A stretch of DNA of 64,000 nucleotides from positions 697,501-761,500 of the forward strand of contig JADKIW010000001.1 in NCBI GenBank assembly GCA_016721115.1, written 5' to 3'. The notes under the pieces were generated by a model, which saw only the letters and a list, made by a program, of their open reading frames with translations, was not told the origin of the DNA and searched no databases. Positions within the stretch are counted from its first letter, which is position 1. Every line of letters begins with the position of its first letter. Shown here piece by piece: positions 16,339-24,565 of the stretch. Both the position numbers and the translations under genes were made by a program. Origin of the DNA: Candidatus Defluviilinea proxima. GTDB taxonomy: Bacteria; Chloroflexota; Anaerolineae; Anaerolineales; Villigracilaceae.

Positions 16339-18111
16339 TTACTGGGCAGGCGCGTTCAGGTAAGCGCCAAACAAAGCGCTGAAGTAGGTGAATGCGCCGG
16401 TATTGCCGGTGTGCAAGGGGTTGTTAGCATCCCACTGCAAGGCAAGTGATGTGATCACATCCTTGGCATCGAGCGCGGAACCGTCATGGAACTTGACGTC
16501 GGGGCGCAGGTGGAAGGTCCACTCGGTCAGGTCGGCGTTAGGCTCATAGGATTCAGCCAAGGCGGGTTCTACAGCGGTACCACCGATCTTGTAGCTCAGC
16601 AAAGCTTCGGTCACTTGTTCGCAAGCGCGGAAGGCTTCACCATCGGTCTCGTCTGCGCAGTACAGTGACGGGGGTTCGCCGTTCTGCATCCAGACAAAGG
16701 TATCACTGCCATTGGACATAACAGAGAATTTCTCGTTGCCAAGCGGGCTGGAGTGCGCGCCGGTGACGCTGGCCTTGTATGCTACAGCGGAAGCGCCGTG
16801 AGCAACAGGGATCATCGGAACATGCTGTTTGACCAGGTTGTTCGCCTGTTCATACAGAGGCTTGCGGGCATCATCACCAGAGGTGGAGGCGGCCTGCTTG
16901 AGGATAGCGGTCAGATCATCGAACTTGGTACCAAACTGCTTGGAAGCACCAGCACCAAAGTGGTAATCGAGGAAGTTGGTCTGATCTGGGAAGTCAGCGC
17001 CCCAACCGAGGATATACATACCGGTCAATTGGCCGGAGTCAGCCGCATCGAGGAAAGCGCCGGATTCCATCACTTCGATGGTGGCGTCGATGTTCAAGTT
17101 CTCTTTCAACTGGGCCTGCAAGTCAGTGATGACAGCGGTCTGGCCGGAGATGTAAGAGCGATCCTTATCGCGGTACTGAAGTGTGGTCGAGAAACCATCG
17201 GGGTAACCGGCTTCGGCAAGAAGAGCCTTGGCGGCGGCAACATCGAATGCATACCAGGGTTCACCCACACAACCGTTCGGGATGGCACAGGGTGTGAAGT
17301 AATCAGCCACGGTGGAACCAACGGGGTAGAAGTTATCTACGACACGCTGGCGGTCAATACCCATGGCAACAGCCTGGCGTACTTTTTCATTGGCGAACGG
17401 ATTCTTGGTGTTATCCCAACCATCAACCTGCGGGTCGGTGTTGAAACCAAAGTACATCACGTTCAAAGCTTCGCGGCCGATCAACTGCAGGTTTGCATCT
17501 TCTTTTACAACGGCGATATCGTCGGTGCCGACATTGTCGATACCATCAACGGTGCCGCTTTGAAGTTCAACCAAGCGTTGGGCAGACTCAGCACCCCACT
17601 TGAAGACGAGGGTTTCAGTCTTGGCCTTCTCACCCCAATATTCGGGGTTGGCTTTGAAGACGATCTGGCTACCGCGTTCCCAAGCTTCCACTGAGTAAGG
17701 ACCGGTACCAACAGGCTTCTCAAGCAAATCACCATTACCACCAGTGGACTCAAGATATTCAGAGGGCTGAATGGCGAAGGATGAAAAAGCGATCTTCGAC
17801 GGGAAAGCAGGATCAGGAGTACAAAGTGTGATCTTGACAGTCAGTTCATCCACTGCTTCGATAGACTTGAACTCACCACCGTAATCACAGCTATCGGCGG
17901 AGTAGCTGGTGTCAGTAATAACCGCATGGTCTACAAAGGGGACTTCGGTGGGGGCTTCGGTAGCCGCCGCAGGAGCTTCGGTCGCGGGGGCTTCAGTCAT
18001 CACGGGCGCTTCAGTGGCAGGCACTTCGGTTGTAGCAGCGCCACCGCATGCTACCAGCACCATGCTGGCAAGCACGAGCAGGGAAAGTAAAGCAAATAGT
18101 TTATTTTTCAC
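16339..18111 (-). CDS. Peptide-binding lipoprotein (SBP_bac_5), circularly permuted
   Basis: Extracellular substrate-binding protein of the peptide importer, 590 residues, GTG start after GGAGGAGAAAC. The signal peptide ends in a lipobox (VLVAC, Cys22), and an Ala/Thr/Glu/Pro linker runs to about residue 58. The fold order is shifted. Residues 80-465 match the middle and end of canonical SBP_bac_5 proteins (IEAVDELTVKITL, VGTGPYSVEAWERGS, NEKVRQAVAMGIDRQRVV, up to VAHGASAVAYKASVTG). Residues about 470-590 match their N-terminal part (NGEPPSLYCADETDG, TEALLSYKIGGTAVEPALAE, WTFHLRPDVKFHDG, LDAKDVITSLALQWD). In E. coli DppA these segments come first. The old C and N termini are joined directly near residue 470. 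Confidence 0.88.
   Translation of the reverse strand: MKNKLFALLSLLVLASMVLVACGGAATTEVPATEAPVMTEAPATEAPAAATEAPTEVPFVDHAVITDTSYSADSCDYGGEFKSIEAVDELTVKITLCTPDPAFPSKIAFSSFAIQPSEYLESTGGNGDLLEKPVGTGPYSVEAWERGSQIVFKANPEYWGEKAKTETLVFKWGAESAQRLVELQSGTVDGIDNVGTDDIAVVKEDANLQLIGREALNVMYFGFNTDPQVDGWDNTKNPFANEKVRQAVAMGIDRQRVVDNFYPVGSTVADYFTPCAIPNGCVGEPWYAFDVAAAKALLAEAGYPDGFSTTLQYRDKDRSYISGQTAVITDLQAQLKENLNIDATIEVMESGAFLDAADSGQLTGMYILGWGADFPDQTNFLDYHFGAGASKQFGTKFDDLTAILKQAASTSGDDARKPLYEQANNLVKQHVPMIPVAHGASAVAYKASVTGAHSSPLGNEKFSVMSNGSDTFVWMQNGEPPSLYCADETDGEAFRACEQVTEALLSYKIGGTAVEPALAESYEPNADLTEWTFHLRPDVKFHDGSALDAKDVITSLALQWDANNPLHTGNTGAFTYFSALFGAYLNAPAQ
16342..16704 (-). other. Transposed canonical N-terminal segment of the binding protein
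   Basis: This part codes for the last 121 residues, which correspond to the beginning of canonical peptide-binding proteins. It includes the TFHLR..VKFHDG signature region of the family, which normally lies about 70-110 residues from the mature N terminus. Confidence 0.8.
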
Positions 18112-18232
18112 GTTTCTCCTCCAAGAGAATTTAAGTTAGGGGAACAATAGGGGGACAAGTTGAAATTAAATGAATATAAGTGGCGAAACACCTCCATCCA
18201 AGTTGTTGGCAGATTATACAGCAAAACATTTC

Positions 18233-19348
18233 CTAGTAAACAGACCTGGGCATACCCAACCCATTTAACGCTACTTGAGAGGGGTTTTCTGGCCAAAGAC
18301 CTGCCACTTTCTCTTTACATTGCGGACATCTCCCATCATTTGTGACGTGGTACTCCTGAATAACGTACCCGCGTCTCTTAATTAACTGGAAGTTGCATCC
18401 CGCACAATACGTATTTTCATACTCTCCAACCTGACCCGGTAAATTTCCTGCATAGACATATCTCAGCCCAGCCTCACGTCCGATCTCAGCCGCTCGTAAA
18501 AGCGTTTTGACATCCGTGTTATCAGGGTCGGTCATTTTGTAATCTTTATGGAATGCCGTCACATGCCAAGGAATATCGCGCGACACTCCGGCGATGAAGC
18601 GTGCCGCATCCCACAATTCTTCATTCGAGTCATTGAAACCCGGTATCGTCAATGTGACGATCTCCACCCACAAGCCTAATTCATGGGCACGTTTGATCCC
18701 ATCCAACGTGTTTTGCAACACACCACCTAATGAGCGGTAATTCTTGTCGCTCATGCACTTCAGATCGATCTTGTACGCAGAAAGATACGGGGCAAGAAAT
18801 TCCATCACTTCGGGCGTATTGTTCCCATTGGAAACATACGCACACATCAACCCCGCCTTCTTCGCCTCTTTGAAGATCTCCACTGCCCATTCACTCGTGA
18901 TCAACGGTTCATTGTAAGAAGATACAACCACCGAAGCATTCGTCTTGCGCGCGTAATCCACCATGCCTTGCGGAGAAATTTTCCGAATGTAATTCACCGA
19001 AACATCCGACTCCGGGTCACGCATCGCTTGAGATGTCAACCAATTCTGACAATACCCACAGTGATAATCGCAACCCAGCATCCCAAACGTCAATGCATTC
19101 ACGCCGGGTAATACATGGAAAAATGGTTTCTTTTCGATTGGGTCACTTTGTAATGCGGCCACATACCCATACGGCACGCGCAACTCGCCACCTTCATTGA
19201 ACCGCACCTGACAAATTCCCCGCTTCCCCTCACGGATCACACAACGATGTCCACACGCAACACAACGCACTGCCCCGCCATCCAATTTCGCATACAACGC
19301 CCCTGTCACAGTCAATTGATCGAGCAAATCACCAACGGGTTTCACCAT
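18233..19348 (-). CDS. amrS: AmmeMemoRadiSam-type radical SAM protein
   Basis: Cytoplasmic radical-SAM enzyme of 371 residues, closest by motif to the AmrS family (pyruvate-formate-lyase-activating-enzyme-like). The cluster-binding CDYHCGYC is near residue 93. An N-terminal cysteine set (CVACGHRCVIREGKRGICQVR) and a C-terminal set (CAGCN...CPQCKEK) indicate additional metal sites. VSSYNEPLI and HVTAFHKDYKM are also family-like. The usual partner proteins (AMMECR1, Memo) are not in this window. The start codon faces mobA only 19 bases away, and the two appear to share one symmetrical -10 region. Reaction not established. Confidence 0.85.
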   Translation of the reverse strand: MVKPVGDLLDQLTVTGALYAKLDGGAVRCVACGHRCVIREGKRGICQVRFNEGGELRVPYGYVAALQSDPIEKKPFFHVLPGVNALTFGMLGCDYHCGYCQNWLTSQAMRDPESDVSVNYIRKISPQGMVDYARKTNASVVVSSYNEPLITSEWAVEIFKEAKKAGLMCAYVSNGNNTPEVMEFLAPYLSAYKIDLKCMSDKNYRSLGGVLQNTLDGIKRAHELGLWVEIVTLTIPGFNDSNEELWDAARFIAGVSRDIPWHVTAFHKDYKMTDPDNTDVKTLLRAAEIGREAGLRYVYAGNLPGQVGEYENTYCAGCNFQLIKRRGYVIQEYHVTNDGRCPQCKEKVAGLWPENPSQVALNGLGMPRSVY

Positions 19349-19367
19349 ACGCGCCTATAATACACCC
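19349..19367. promoter_or_regulatory. Shared divergent promoter core, amrS/mobA
   Basis: The 19-base gap contains CCTATAATACACCC. On the plus strand TATAAT ends six bases before the mobA ATG. On the minus strand the overlapping TATTAT lies about eight bases before the amrS ATG. Transcripts starting at normal distance from these boxes would have essentially no leader. No Shine-Dalgarno is present for mobA. Confidence 0.6.
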
Positions 19368-19964
19368 ATGCTCAGCGTTTGTGTGCAAGCCGGAGGAAAA
19401 TCTACCCGTATGGGCGAGGATAAGGCACTCAAGCCTTTCCTTGGGCGTCCCCTCATTCAACGCGTAGTGGATCGACTTACTCCTATTGCGGATGAACTCA
19501 TCGTGACGACGAATCACCCCGAGGAATATGCCTTTCTCCACGCACGCCTCGTAACGGACCTCAAACCTGATCGCGGCGCCCTAGGCGGACTCTACACTGC
19601 AATCGCTTCTGCCTCACATCCCATTGTGGCGGTTGTCGCTTGCGATATGCCTTTCGCGAGTACAAAGCTGATCGAAGGCATGAGCAGGCTCATGGTCCAG
19701 CATGAAGCGGCTGTTGTCATCGCAAAATCAGAAGAGGGATACGAACCTCTCCACGCTGTCTATCGTCGTGACACTTGTCGTCCCGCCATCGAATCTGCAA
19801 TTGACGCGGACTTGTGGAAAGTGATCGCGTGGTTTCCGCAGGTCAGAGTGTATGAGTTGAGCACCGATGAAATACAATCACTCGACCCAACCGGGCTGGC
19901 CTTTTGGAATGTGAATACACCGGAAGAATTTATCGAGGCAGAGCGAATCGCTAACGGACAATGA
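19368..19964 (+). CDS. mobA: Molybdenum cofactor guanylyltransferase
   Basis: Transfers GMP from GTP to molybdopterin to give the MGD cofactor. The nucleotidyltransferase signature is clear at the N terminus (VQAGGKSTRMGEDKALKPF), followed by DRGALGGLYTAI (about 68) and the metal-binding VVACDMPF (about 88). At 198 residues it has normal length. Other cofactor genes are not nearby. Its last 14 bases overlap the convergent universal stress protein gene. Likely leaderless, see the shared promoter. Confidence 0.9.
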   Translation: MLSVCVQAGGKSTRMGEDKALKPFLGRPLIQRVVDRLTPIADELIVTTNHPEEYAFLHARLVTDLKPDRGALGGLYTAIASASHPIVAVVACDMPFASTKLIEGMSRLMVQHEAAVVIAKSEEGYEPLHAVYRRDTCRPAIESAIDADLWKVIAWFPQVRVYELSTDEIQSLDPTGLAFWNVNTPEEFIEAERIANGQ

Positions 19965-20373
19965 GCACCGGGCACGGCGCGTGACTAACGACCTTTTGGC
20001 TGGTGCTTCCGAGAAGCAACCCTGCCAAACCACCCAAGCCGCGTGACCCCATAACGATGATATCGCTGTCGCGCGTCTTCGCCACATCAATGATCGCGTC
20101 CGCAGGATTCCCTTCGATCAATTCCGTGTGAATATCCAGGTGTGTTTCGCCAACGGCCTCGATAGCCTTTTGCAAAACATGTTGCGCTTCTTCGAGGCGG
20201 GTATCAATGGTTAATTGGAGATTGGGTTCACCCAAATACGGTGGGATGGGATCGTAGGAGACCACGATCCTTAATTCAGCCGATTCGACACATTGCCCCA
20301 ATTCAGCGGCGATCTTTGCGGCATGTTCCGCGTGTTCTGATCCATCTACGGCAAGCAAAATACGTTCAAACAT
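19951..20373 (-). CDS. Universal stress protein, ATP-binding type
   Basis: Single UspA domain, 140 residues. It starts MFERILLAVDGSEHAEHA and ends with the ATP-binding pattern GSRGLGGLAGLLLGSTSQKVVSHAPCPVLIV, so it is predicted to bind ATP. GGAG six bases before ATG supports the start. It overlaps the mobA 3' end in convergent orientation. Function in stress survival is family knowledge only. Confidence 0.93.
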   Translation of the reverse strand: MFERILLAVDGSEHAEHAAKIAAELGQCVESAELRIVVSYDPIPPYLGEPNLQLTIDTRLEEAQHVLQKAIEAVGETHLDIHTELIEGNPADAIIDVAKTRDSDIIVMGSRGLGGLAGLLLGSTSQKVVSHAPCPVLIVR

Positions 20374-20450
20374 TGATGGCTCCTTTCCGCAGAGTTACAA
20401 TTAAAGTATAGTACTTTCTCATTCTGTTTTCAATTTTTAGGAGCTATGAA

Positions 20451-21707
20451 ATGACCCTTGACCTGCACGCCATTCGCAATCAATTCCCCAGCTTGAATCG
20501 CCCCGATGTTTTTTTTGATAATCCCGGTGGGACACAAATCGCAAAACCTTCCCTTGATCGAGTCAATCGCTACTTAATTGAAAGTAACGCCAATCATGAG
20601 GGCGCATTCGCTACCAGCATTGCGTCAGATGCAGTTCTGGAAGAGGCGCATCATGCAATGGCCGATTTCTACAATGCGGCATCTCCTGAAGAGATCGTCT
20701 TCGGAAACAATATGACCACATTGACCCTTCACATTAGCCGCTCGATCTCACGCGAATGGAAAGAAGGCGACGAAATCGTTGTTACACGTTTGGACCACGA
20801 TGCCAACGTAACTCCCTGGGTATTAGCGGCTCAAGACCGTGGCGTGAAAGTCAACTGGGTGGATTTTGATATTGAAGACGGCACTCTACAATTGGATGGT
20901 TTACAAAAATCACTTGAACGGAAGCCCAAGCTTTTGGCAGCAGGCTATGCGTCAAACTCTCTGGGCACGATCAACCCGGTCAAGAAAATGATCGACATGG
21001 CTCATGATGCAGGCACTTTGGTTTACATTGATGCCGTTCAATACGCTCCGCACGGCCCCATCGACGTTCAACAATTGGGTTGCGATTTTCTCGTCTCTTC
21101 TGCTTATAAGTTTTTTGGAACGCATGCAGGGATCTTATATGGAAAACATGATCTGCTTGAAAAGCTGTTTGCATACAAAGTGCGCCCCGCAACAAATAAA
21201 CTCCCAGGAAAGTTTGAAACGGGCACCCAAAACCACGAAGGTATTGCGGGAGTCCTTGGTGCAATTGAATACTTTGAATGGGTGGGGAAGACCTTTGGTG
21301 CTGAATACGCCGGAGGCTTGAGCAAGTATGAAGGTCGGCGGCTGGAACTCAAAAAAGGAATGGCCGCCATTCACGCTTATGAGCTTGACCTGGGACGCGC
21401 ACTGCTTTCCATGTTAGGCTCCATCCCAGGGTTGCATATTTATGGTCTCACCGATGAGAACCGCATGATGGATCGTGTGGCTACATTCTCTTTCCGTCTA
21501 AAGGATATACATCCACGAACTGTCGCTGAAAAACTAGCACAAGCTGGTATTTACGTATGGGATGGAAATTATTACGCGCTCAATGTCAGCGAACGACTTG
21601 GCGTCGAAGAGAGCGGCGGCATGGTCCGCGTGGGAGCGGCTCACTACAACACGTTGGAAGAAGTAGCACGGCTAAAAGATGCTTTGAGCAAAATTGCCGC
21701 TCAATAA
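20451..21707 (+). CDS. PLP-dependent class V aminotransferase (cysteine-desulfurase-like, VC1184 subfamily)
   Basis: Fold-type I PLP enzyme of 418 residues. The PLP lysine is in LVSSAYKFFGTHAGILYGK (about residue 223), and the cofactor Asp lies in YIDAVQYAPHGPIDV (about 195). The C-terminal loop that in SufS/NifS carries the catalytic cysteine reads VRVGAAHYNT, with no cysteine, so cysteine desulfuration by the usual mechanism is unlikely. The VC1184-like subfamily is often annotated cysteine desulfurase despite unknown reactions. Ribosome-binding site AGGAGCTATGAA before ATG. A bidirectional terminator follows. Substrate unknown. Confidence 0.85.
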   Translation: MTLDLHAIRNQFPSLNRPDVFFDNPGGTQIAKPSLDRVNRYLIESNANHEGAFATSIASDAVLEEAHHAMADFYNAASPEEIVFGNNMTTLTLHISRSISREWKEGDEIVVTRLDHDANVTPWVLAAQDRGVKVNWVDFDIEDGTLQLDGLQKSLERKPKLLAAGYASNSLGTINPVKKMIDMAHDAGTLVYIDAVQYAPHGPIDVQQLGCDFLVSSAYKFFGTHAGILYGKHDLLEKLFAYKVRPATNKLPGKFETGTQNHEGIAGVLGAIEYFEWVGKTFGAEYAGGLSKYEGRRLELKKGMAAIHAYELDLGRALLSMLGSIPGLHIYGLTDENRMMDRVATFSFRLKDIHPRTVAEKLAQAGIYVWDGNYYALNVSERLGVEESGGMVRVGAAHYNTLEEVARLKDALSKIAAQ

Positions 21708-21740
21708 ATATATAGCTGTCATTTGCTTTTATAGTTTCAT

Positions 21741-21779
21741 AAAGAGAAGGCTGTCATAAAATATGACAGCCTTCTCTTT
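21741..21779. terminator. Bidirectional terminator
   Basis: Perfect stem AAAGAGAAGGCTGTCATA with its complement around a three-base loop, A-rich on one side and T-rich on the other, between two convergent genes. Confidence 0.9.
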
Positions 21780-21795
21780 ATATATTCACTGTATT

Positions 21796-24066
21796 CTATG
21801 GATAATCTACGGTGACCTCATTCCCATCTACAGAAATCGGTTTCGATTTAGCGCCACGAATTAACACATTCCATTTACCGGGCACACCTTCGCGGATGAC
21901 CTTCAGCTTGCCGCCTTGACGTTCACAGTGGAACACAACGCGGACGTTACCTACCGTATCTGGAATCGTGACATCCACCTTCGCGCCATCTTTGAATTGG
22001 AAGACGTGCAAAGTCACATCCTGTTCATAATCGTAATCAGGGCGATCATCACGCGCACCAACCGGGATGACTGAATTCTCAGACACCCAAAGCGGAATGG
22101 ACAGATAATCCACTTTGTCACGACGCCAACCGCCACCATCGGCAACTTCATTCGTCAGGAAGTTGGTCCATTTGCCAGCAGGCAGGTAATAGTCCACGAT
22201 GCTATCCTCGCGGAAAACCGGAGCGATCAACAGTGAATCACCGAGCATGTATTGTCGGTCAAGCGTCTCACAAGTTGGGTCACCGGGGAAGGCGAGCATC
22301 ATTGCACGCAATGTAGGCGTTCCAAATTTGTGCGCCTGAACAGCCGTCTGATAAACATAAGGCATCAGGCTGGCTTTTAGACGCGTAAACTTTGCCAAGA
22401 CATCCACCGCTTCTTCATCATAGACCCACGGCACACGATAGGATGAACTGCCATGTAAGCGACTGTGCGAGGAGAGAAGACCGAACGCCGCCCAACGTTT
22501 GTATACATCTGCTGATGCGGTCTGTTCAAAACCACCGATGTCATGACTCCAGAAGCCGAAGCCTGAAAGATGCAGAGACAATCCGCCACGCAAACTCTCC
22601 GCCATTGATTCAAATGTAGCTGTACAATCACCACCCCAATGCACAGGGAATTGTTGTCCACCTGCCGTTGCCGAACGAGCAAAGACCACAGCGTCGCCTT
22701 CACCACGCTTGGCTTTGATGGCATCGAACACGGTCTTGTTGTAAAGCTGTGGATAATAGTTATGCATCTTCTGCGGATCGGAACCATCGAACCAAACCAC
22801 ATCGGTTGGGATGCGTTCACCGAAGTCCGTTTTGAACGCGTCCACACCCATATCCATCAATGCATCCAATTTTCCAGCGAACCACTTACATGCATCTGGA
22901 TTGGTAAAGTCCACGATGCCCATGCCAGCCTGCCACATGTCCCACTGCCAAACTGAGCCATCGGGACGCTTGAGCAAATACCCATGCTCCATACCTTCAT
23001 CGAACAACACGGAGCGTTGTGCAATATAAGGGTTGATCCAAACGCAAATGTGCAAACCGTATTGTTCTTTCAAACGTTTGAGCATCCCAGCTGGGTCGGG
23101 GAAGGTGCGCTCATCCCAAACGAAATCACACCAATTAAATTCACGCATCCAGAAGCAATCAAAATGAAAGACATGCAGCGGGATCTTGCAAGCCGCCATA
23201 TCACGGATAAAGCCAGTGACCGTTGCCTCATCATAGTCAGTGGTGAAAGAGGTCGAGAGCCACAGACCAAACGACCATGCAGGAGGAAGCGCAGGGCGGC
23301 CGGTCAATGCGGTGTAGCGTTCCAATATCTGTTTGGGCGTCGGTCCATAGATCACGAAGTAGTCCAGGCTCTCCCCTTGCACGCTGAAATGCACCCGCTC
23401 CACCTTCTCTGAACCAACTTCAAACGAAACTTTCTCCGGCTGGTTGACGAATACCCCATACCCGCGATTGGTCAGATAGAACGGGATATTCTTATAAGAC
23501 TGCTCACTGGCCGTACCGCCGTCTTCGTTCCAAATATCAACCACCTGGCCGTTCTTGATGAACGGGGTAAAACGCTCGCCCAGGCCATACACATATTCGC
23601 CCACACCCAAATTCAATTGTTCGTGGATGAACCGTCCGTCGGGCGTATCCACAAATCCCAAAGCTCGCCATCCGCTCCCGGTCAGGATCTGCTCCCCGGC
23701 ACGGAACGTGACTCCCCACGAGTCGCCTCGTTGGACCTGAACCTTTAACTCCCCTGATGCAAGTTCCGCCATCGCTTCATTGATCGTGACCTTGGGATTG
23801 GCCTGCCCTTCAAATATCTCGAACTGTGGCTGGGGCTTTTTCCCGCCCTTTAGATGTGTGACCTGCACACGGATCACACCATCCATTGGCGATGAATAAC
23901 GCACCGTCAACATCGGGAGGTTGAGCGTATGTCCACGATGAGTGATGACTCGCGTGGGCGCATACACGGTCAATGATTGATCATCTGCATCAACATCATA
24001 AGCTTGTGCGGCAAAGTTGGGTACACACCCCGGGCGCATTTGCCAATAACCATCCGTAAATTTCAT
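21796..24066 (-). CDS. yicI: Alpha-xylosidase, GH31
   Basis: Cytoplasmic enzyme releasing alpha-linked xylose from the non-reducing end of xyloglucan-derived oligosaccharides. No signal peptide is seen. It has 756 residues (E. coli YicI 772), with the N-terminal beta domain, then a catalytic barrel with the nucleophile in DAFKTDFGERIP (about 410) and the acid/base Asp in HWGGDCTATFESM (about 475), and C-terminal beta domains. FDCFWMREFNWCDFVWD is typical for YicI-like xylosidases rather than alpha-glucosidases. AAAGGAT before ATG supports the start. It stands alone between a terminator and a long intergenic stretch. Confidence 0.93.
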   Translation of the reverse strand: MKFTDGYWQMRPGCVPNFAAQAYDVDADDQSLTVYAPTRVITHRGHTLNLPMLTVRYSSPMDGVIRVQVTHLKGGKKPQPQFEIFEGQANPKVTINEAMAELASGELKVQVQRGDSWGVTFRAGEQILTGSGWRALGFVDTPDGRFIHEQLNLGVGEYVYGLGERFTPFIKNGQVVDIWNEDGGTASEQSYKNIPFYLTNRGYGVFVNQPEKVSFEVGSEKVERVHFSVQGESLDYFVIYGPTPKQILERYTALTGRPALPPAWSFGLWLSTSFTTDYDEATVTGFIRDMAACKIPLHVFHFDCFWMREFNWCDFVWDERTFPDPAGMLKRLKEQYGLHICVWINPYIAQRSVLFDEGMEHGYLLKRPDGSVWQWDMWQAGMGIVDFTNPDACKWFAGKLDALMDMGVDAFKTDFGERIPTDVVWFDGSDPQKMHNYYPQLYNKTVFDAIKAKRGEGDAVVFARSATAGGQQFPVHWGGDCTATFESMAESLRGGLSLHLSGFGFWSHDIGGFEQTASADVYKRWAAFGLLSSHSRLHGSSSYRVPWVYDEEAVDVLAKFTRLKASLMPYVYQTAVQAHKFGTPTLRAMMLAFPGDPTCETLDRQYMLGDSLLIAPVFREDSIVDYYLPAGKWTNFLTNEVADGGGWRRDKVDYLSIPLWVSENSVIPVGARDDRPDYDYEQDVTLHVFQFKDGAKVDVTIPDTVGNVRVVFHCERQGGKLKVIREGVPGKWNVLIRGAKSKPISVDGNEVTVDYP

Positions 24067-24265
24067 AAAAGTATCCTTTCATAGAAATTCCCGATGAGCA
24101 ATTCTTTTTCCTGCTCTGGGCAAAGTATTAGTTTTACTTCCTTGTTCAGAAAGCAATTATCCCATCACTACAAACATTGTAGCGTCCACTATTTGCAACA
24201 GAGAGAAAATTATCAGATTACAAAAACAGTTGAGAAGAAACAAGTTGATACCCCGTTAAATGGTT

Positions 24266-24296
24266 TGCTCCCATCGAATTTGATGGGAGCACTTTT
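24266..24296 (+). terminator. Orphan plus-strand terminator
   Basis: Stem TGCTCCCATC/GATGGGAGCA with a six-base loop and a CTTTTATT tail. No protein gene on the plus strand ends here, so it may terminate a short untranslated transcript. The rest of the 380-base gap 24067-24446 shows nothing I can name; a 71-codon plus-strand frame there lacks coding character. Confidence 0.55.
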
Positions 24297-24446
24297 ATTG
24301 ATCCAGTAGTTTAAATGATAACCGCCAGAGTGAGGGGGGCACCCTAGCGGCCATCTTCTATATATTACTACACTGCGTCGTAAAATTCAAGTGTTTTGTA
24401 TAAACATTTTATATGAATCGAATGGTACTTTATAACCACTCACATG

Positions 24447-24521
24447 TGGTGCCCTGAGTAGGAATCGAACCTACATCTAAGCCTTAGGAGTGCCTTGTTC
24501 TGTCCATTGAACTATCAGGGC
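24447..24521 (-). tRNA. tRNA-Arg (anticodon CCT), CCA encoded
   Basis: The cloverleaf reads: acceptor GCCCTGA pairing with TCAGGGC, D-stem GTTC/GAAC, anticodon loop CTCCTAA with anticodon CCT (reads AGG), T-arm GTAGG-TTCGATT-CCTAC, discriminator A and an encoded CCA (24447-24449). The base pair next to the anticodon loop is an A-G mismatch; otherwise stems are complete. Confidence 0.92.
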
Positions 24522-24565
24522 GATGAGAAAATTATATCATCTGTAGTGCAAGATGGTATCTTACG

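Noticed and set aside
16753..17694. 313-codon plus-strand open frame
   Set aside because: Antisense shadow of the binding-protein gene; the minus strand has a clear SBP_bac_5 protein with lipobox and Shine-Dalgarno.
24094..24309. 71-codon plus-strand ORF before tRNA-Arg
   Set aside because: No ribosome-binding site, biased and low-complexity content, and the terminator hairpin lies inside it.
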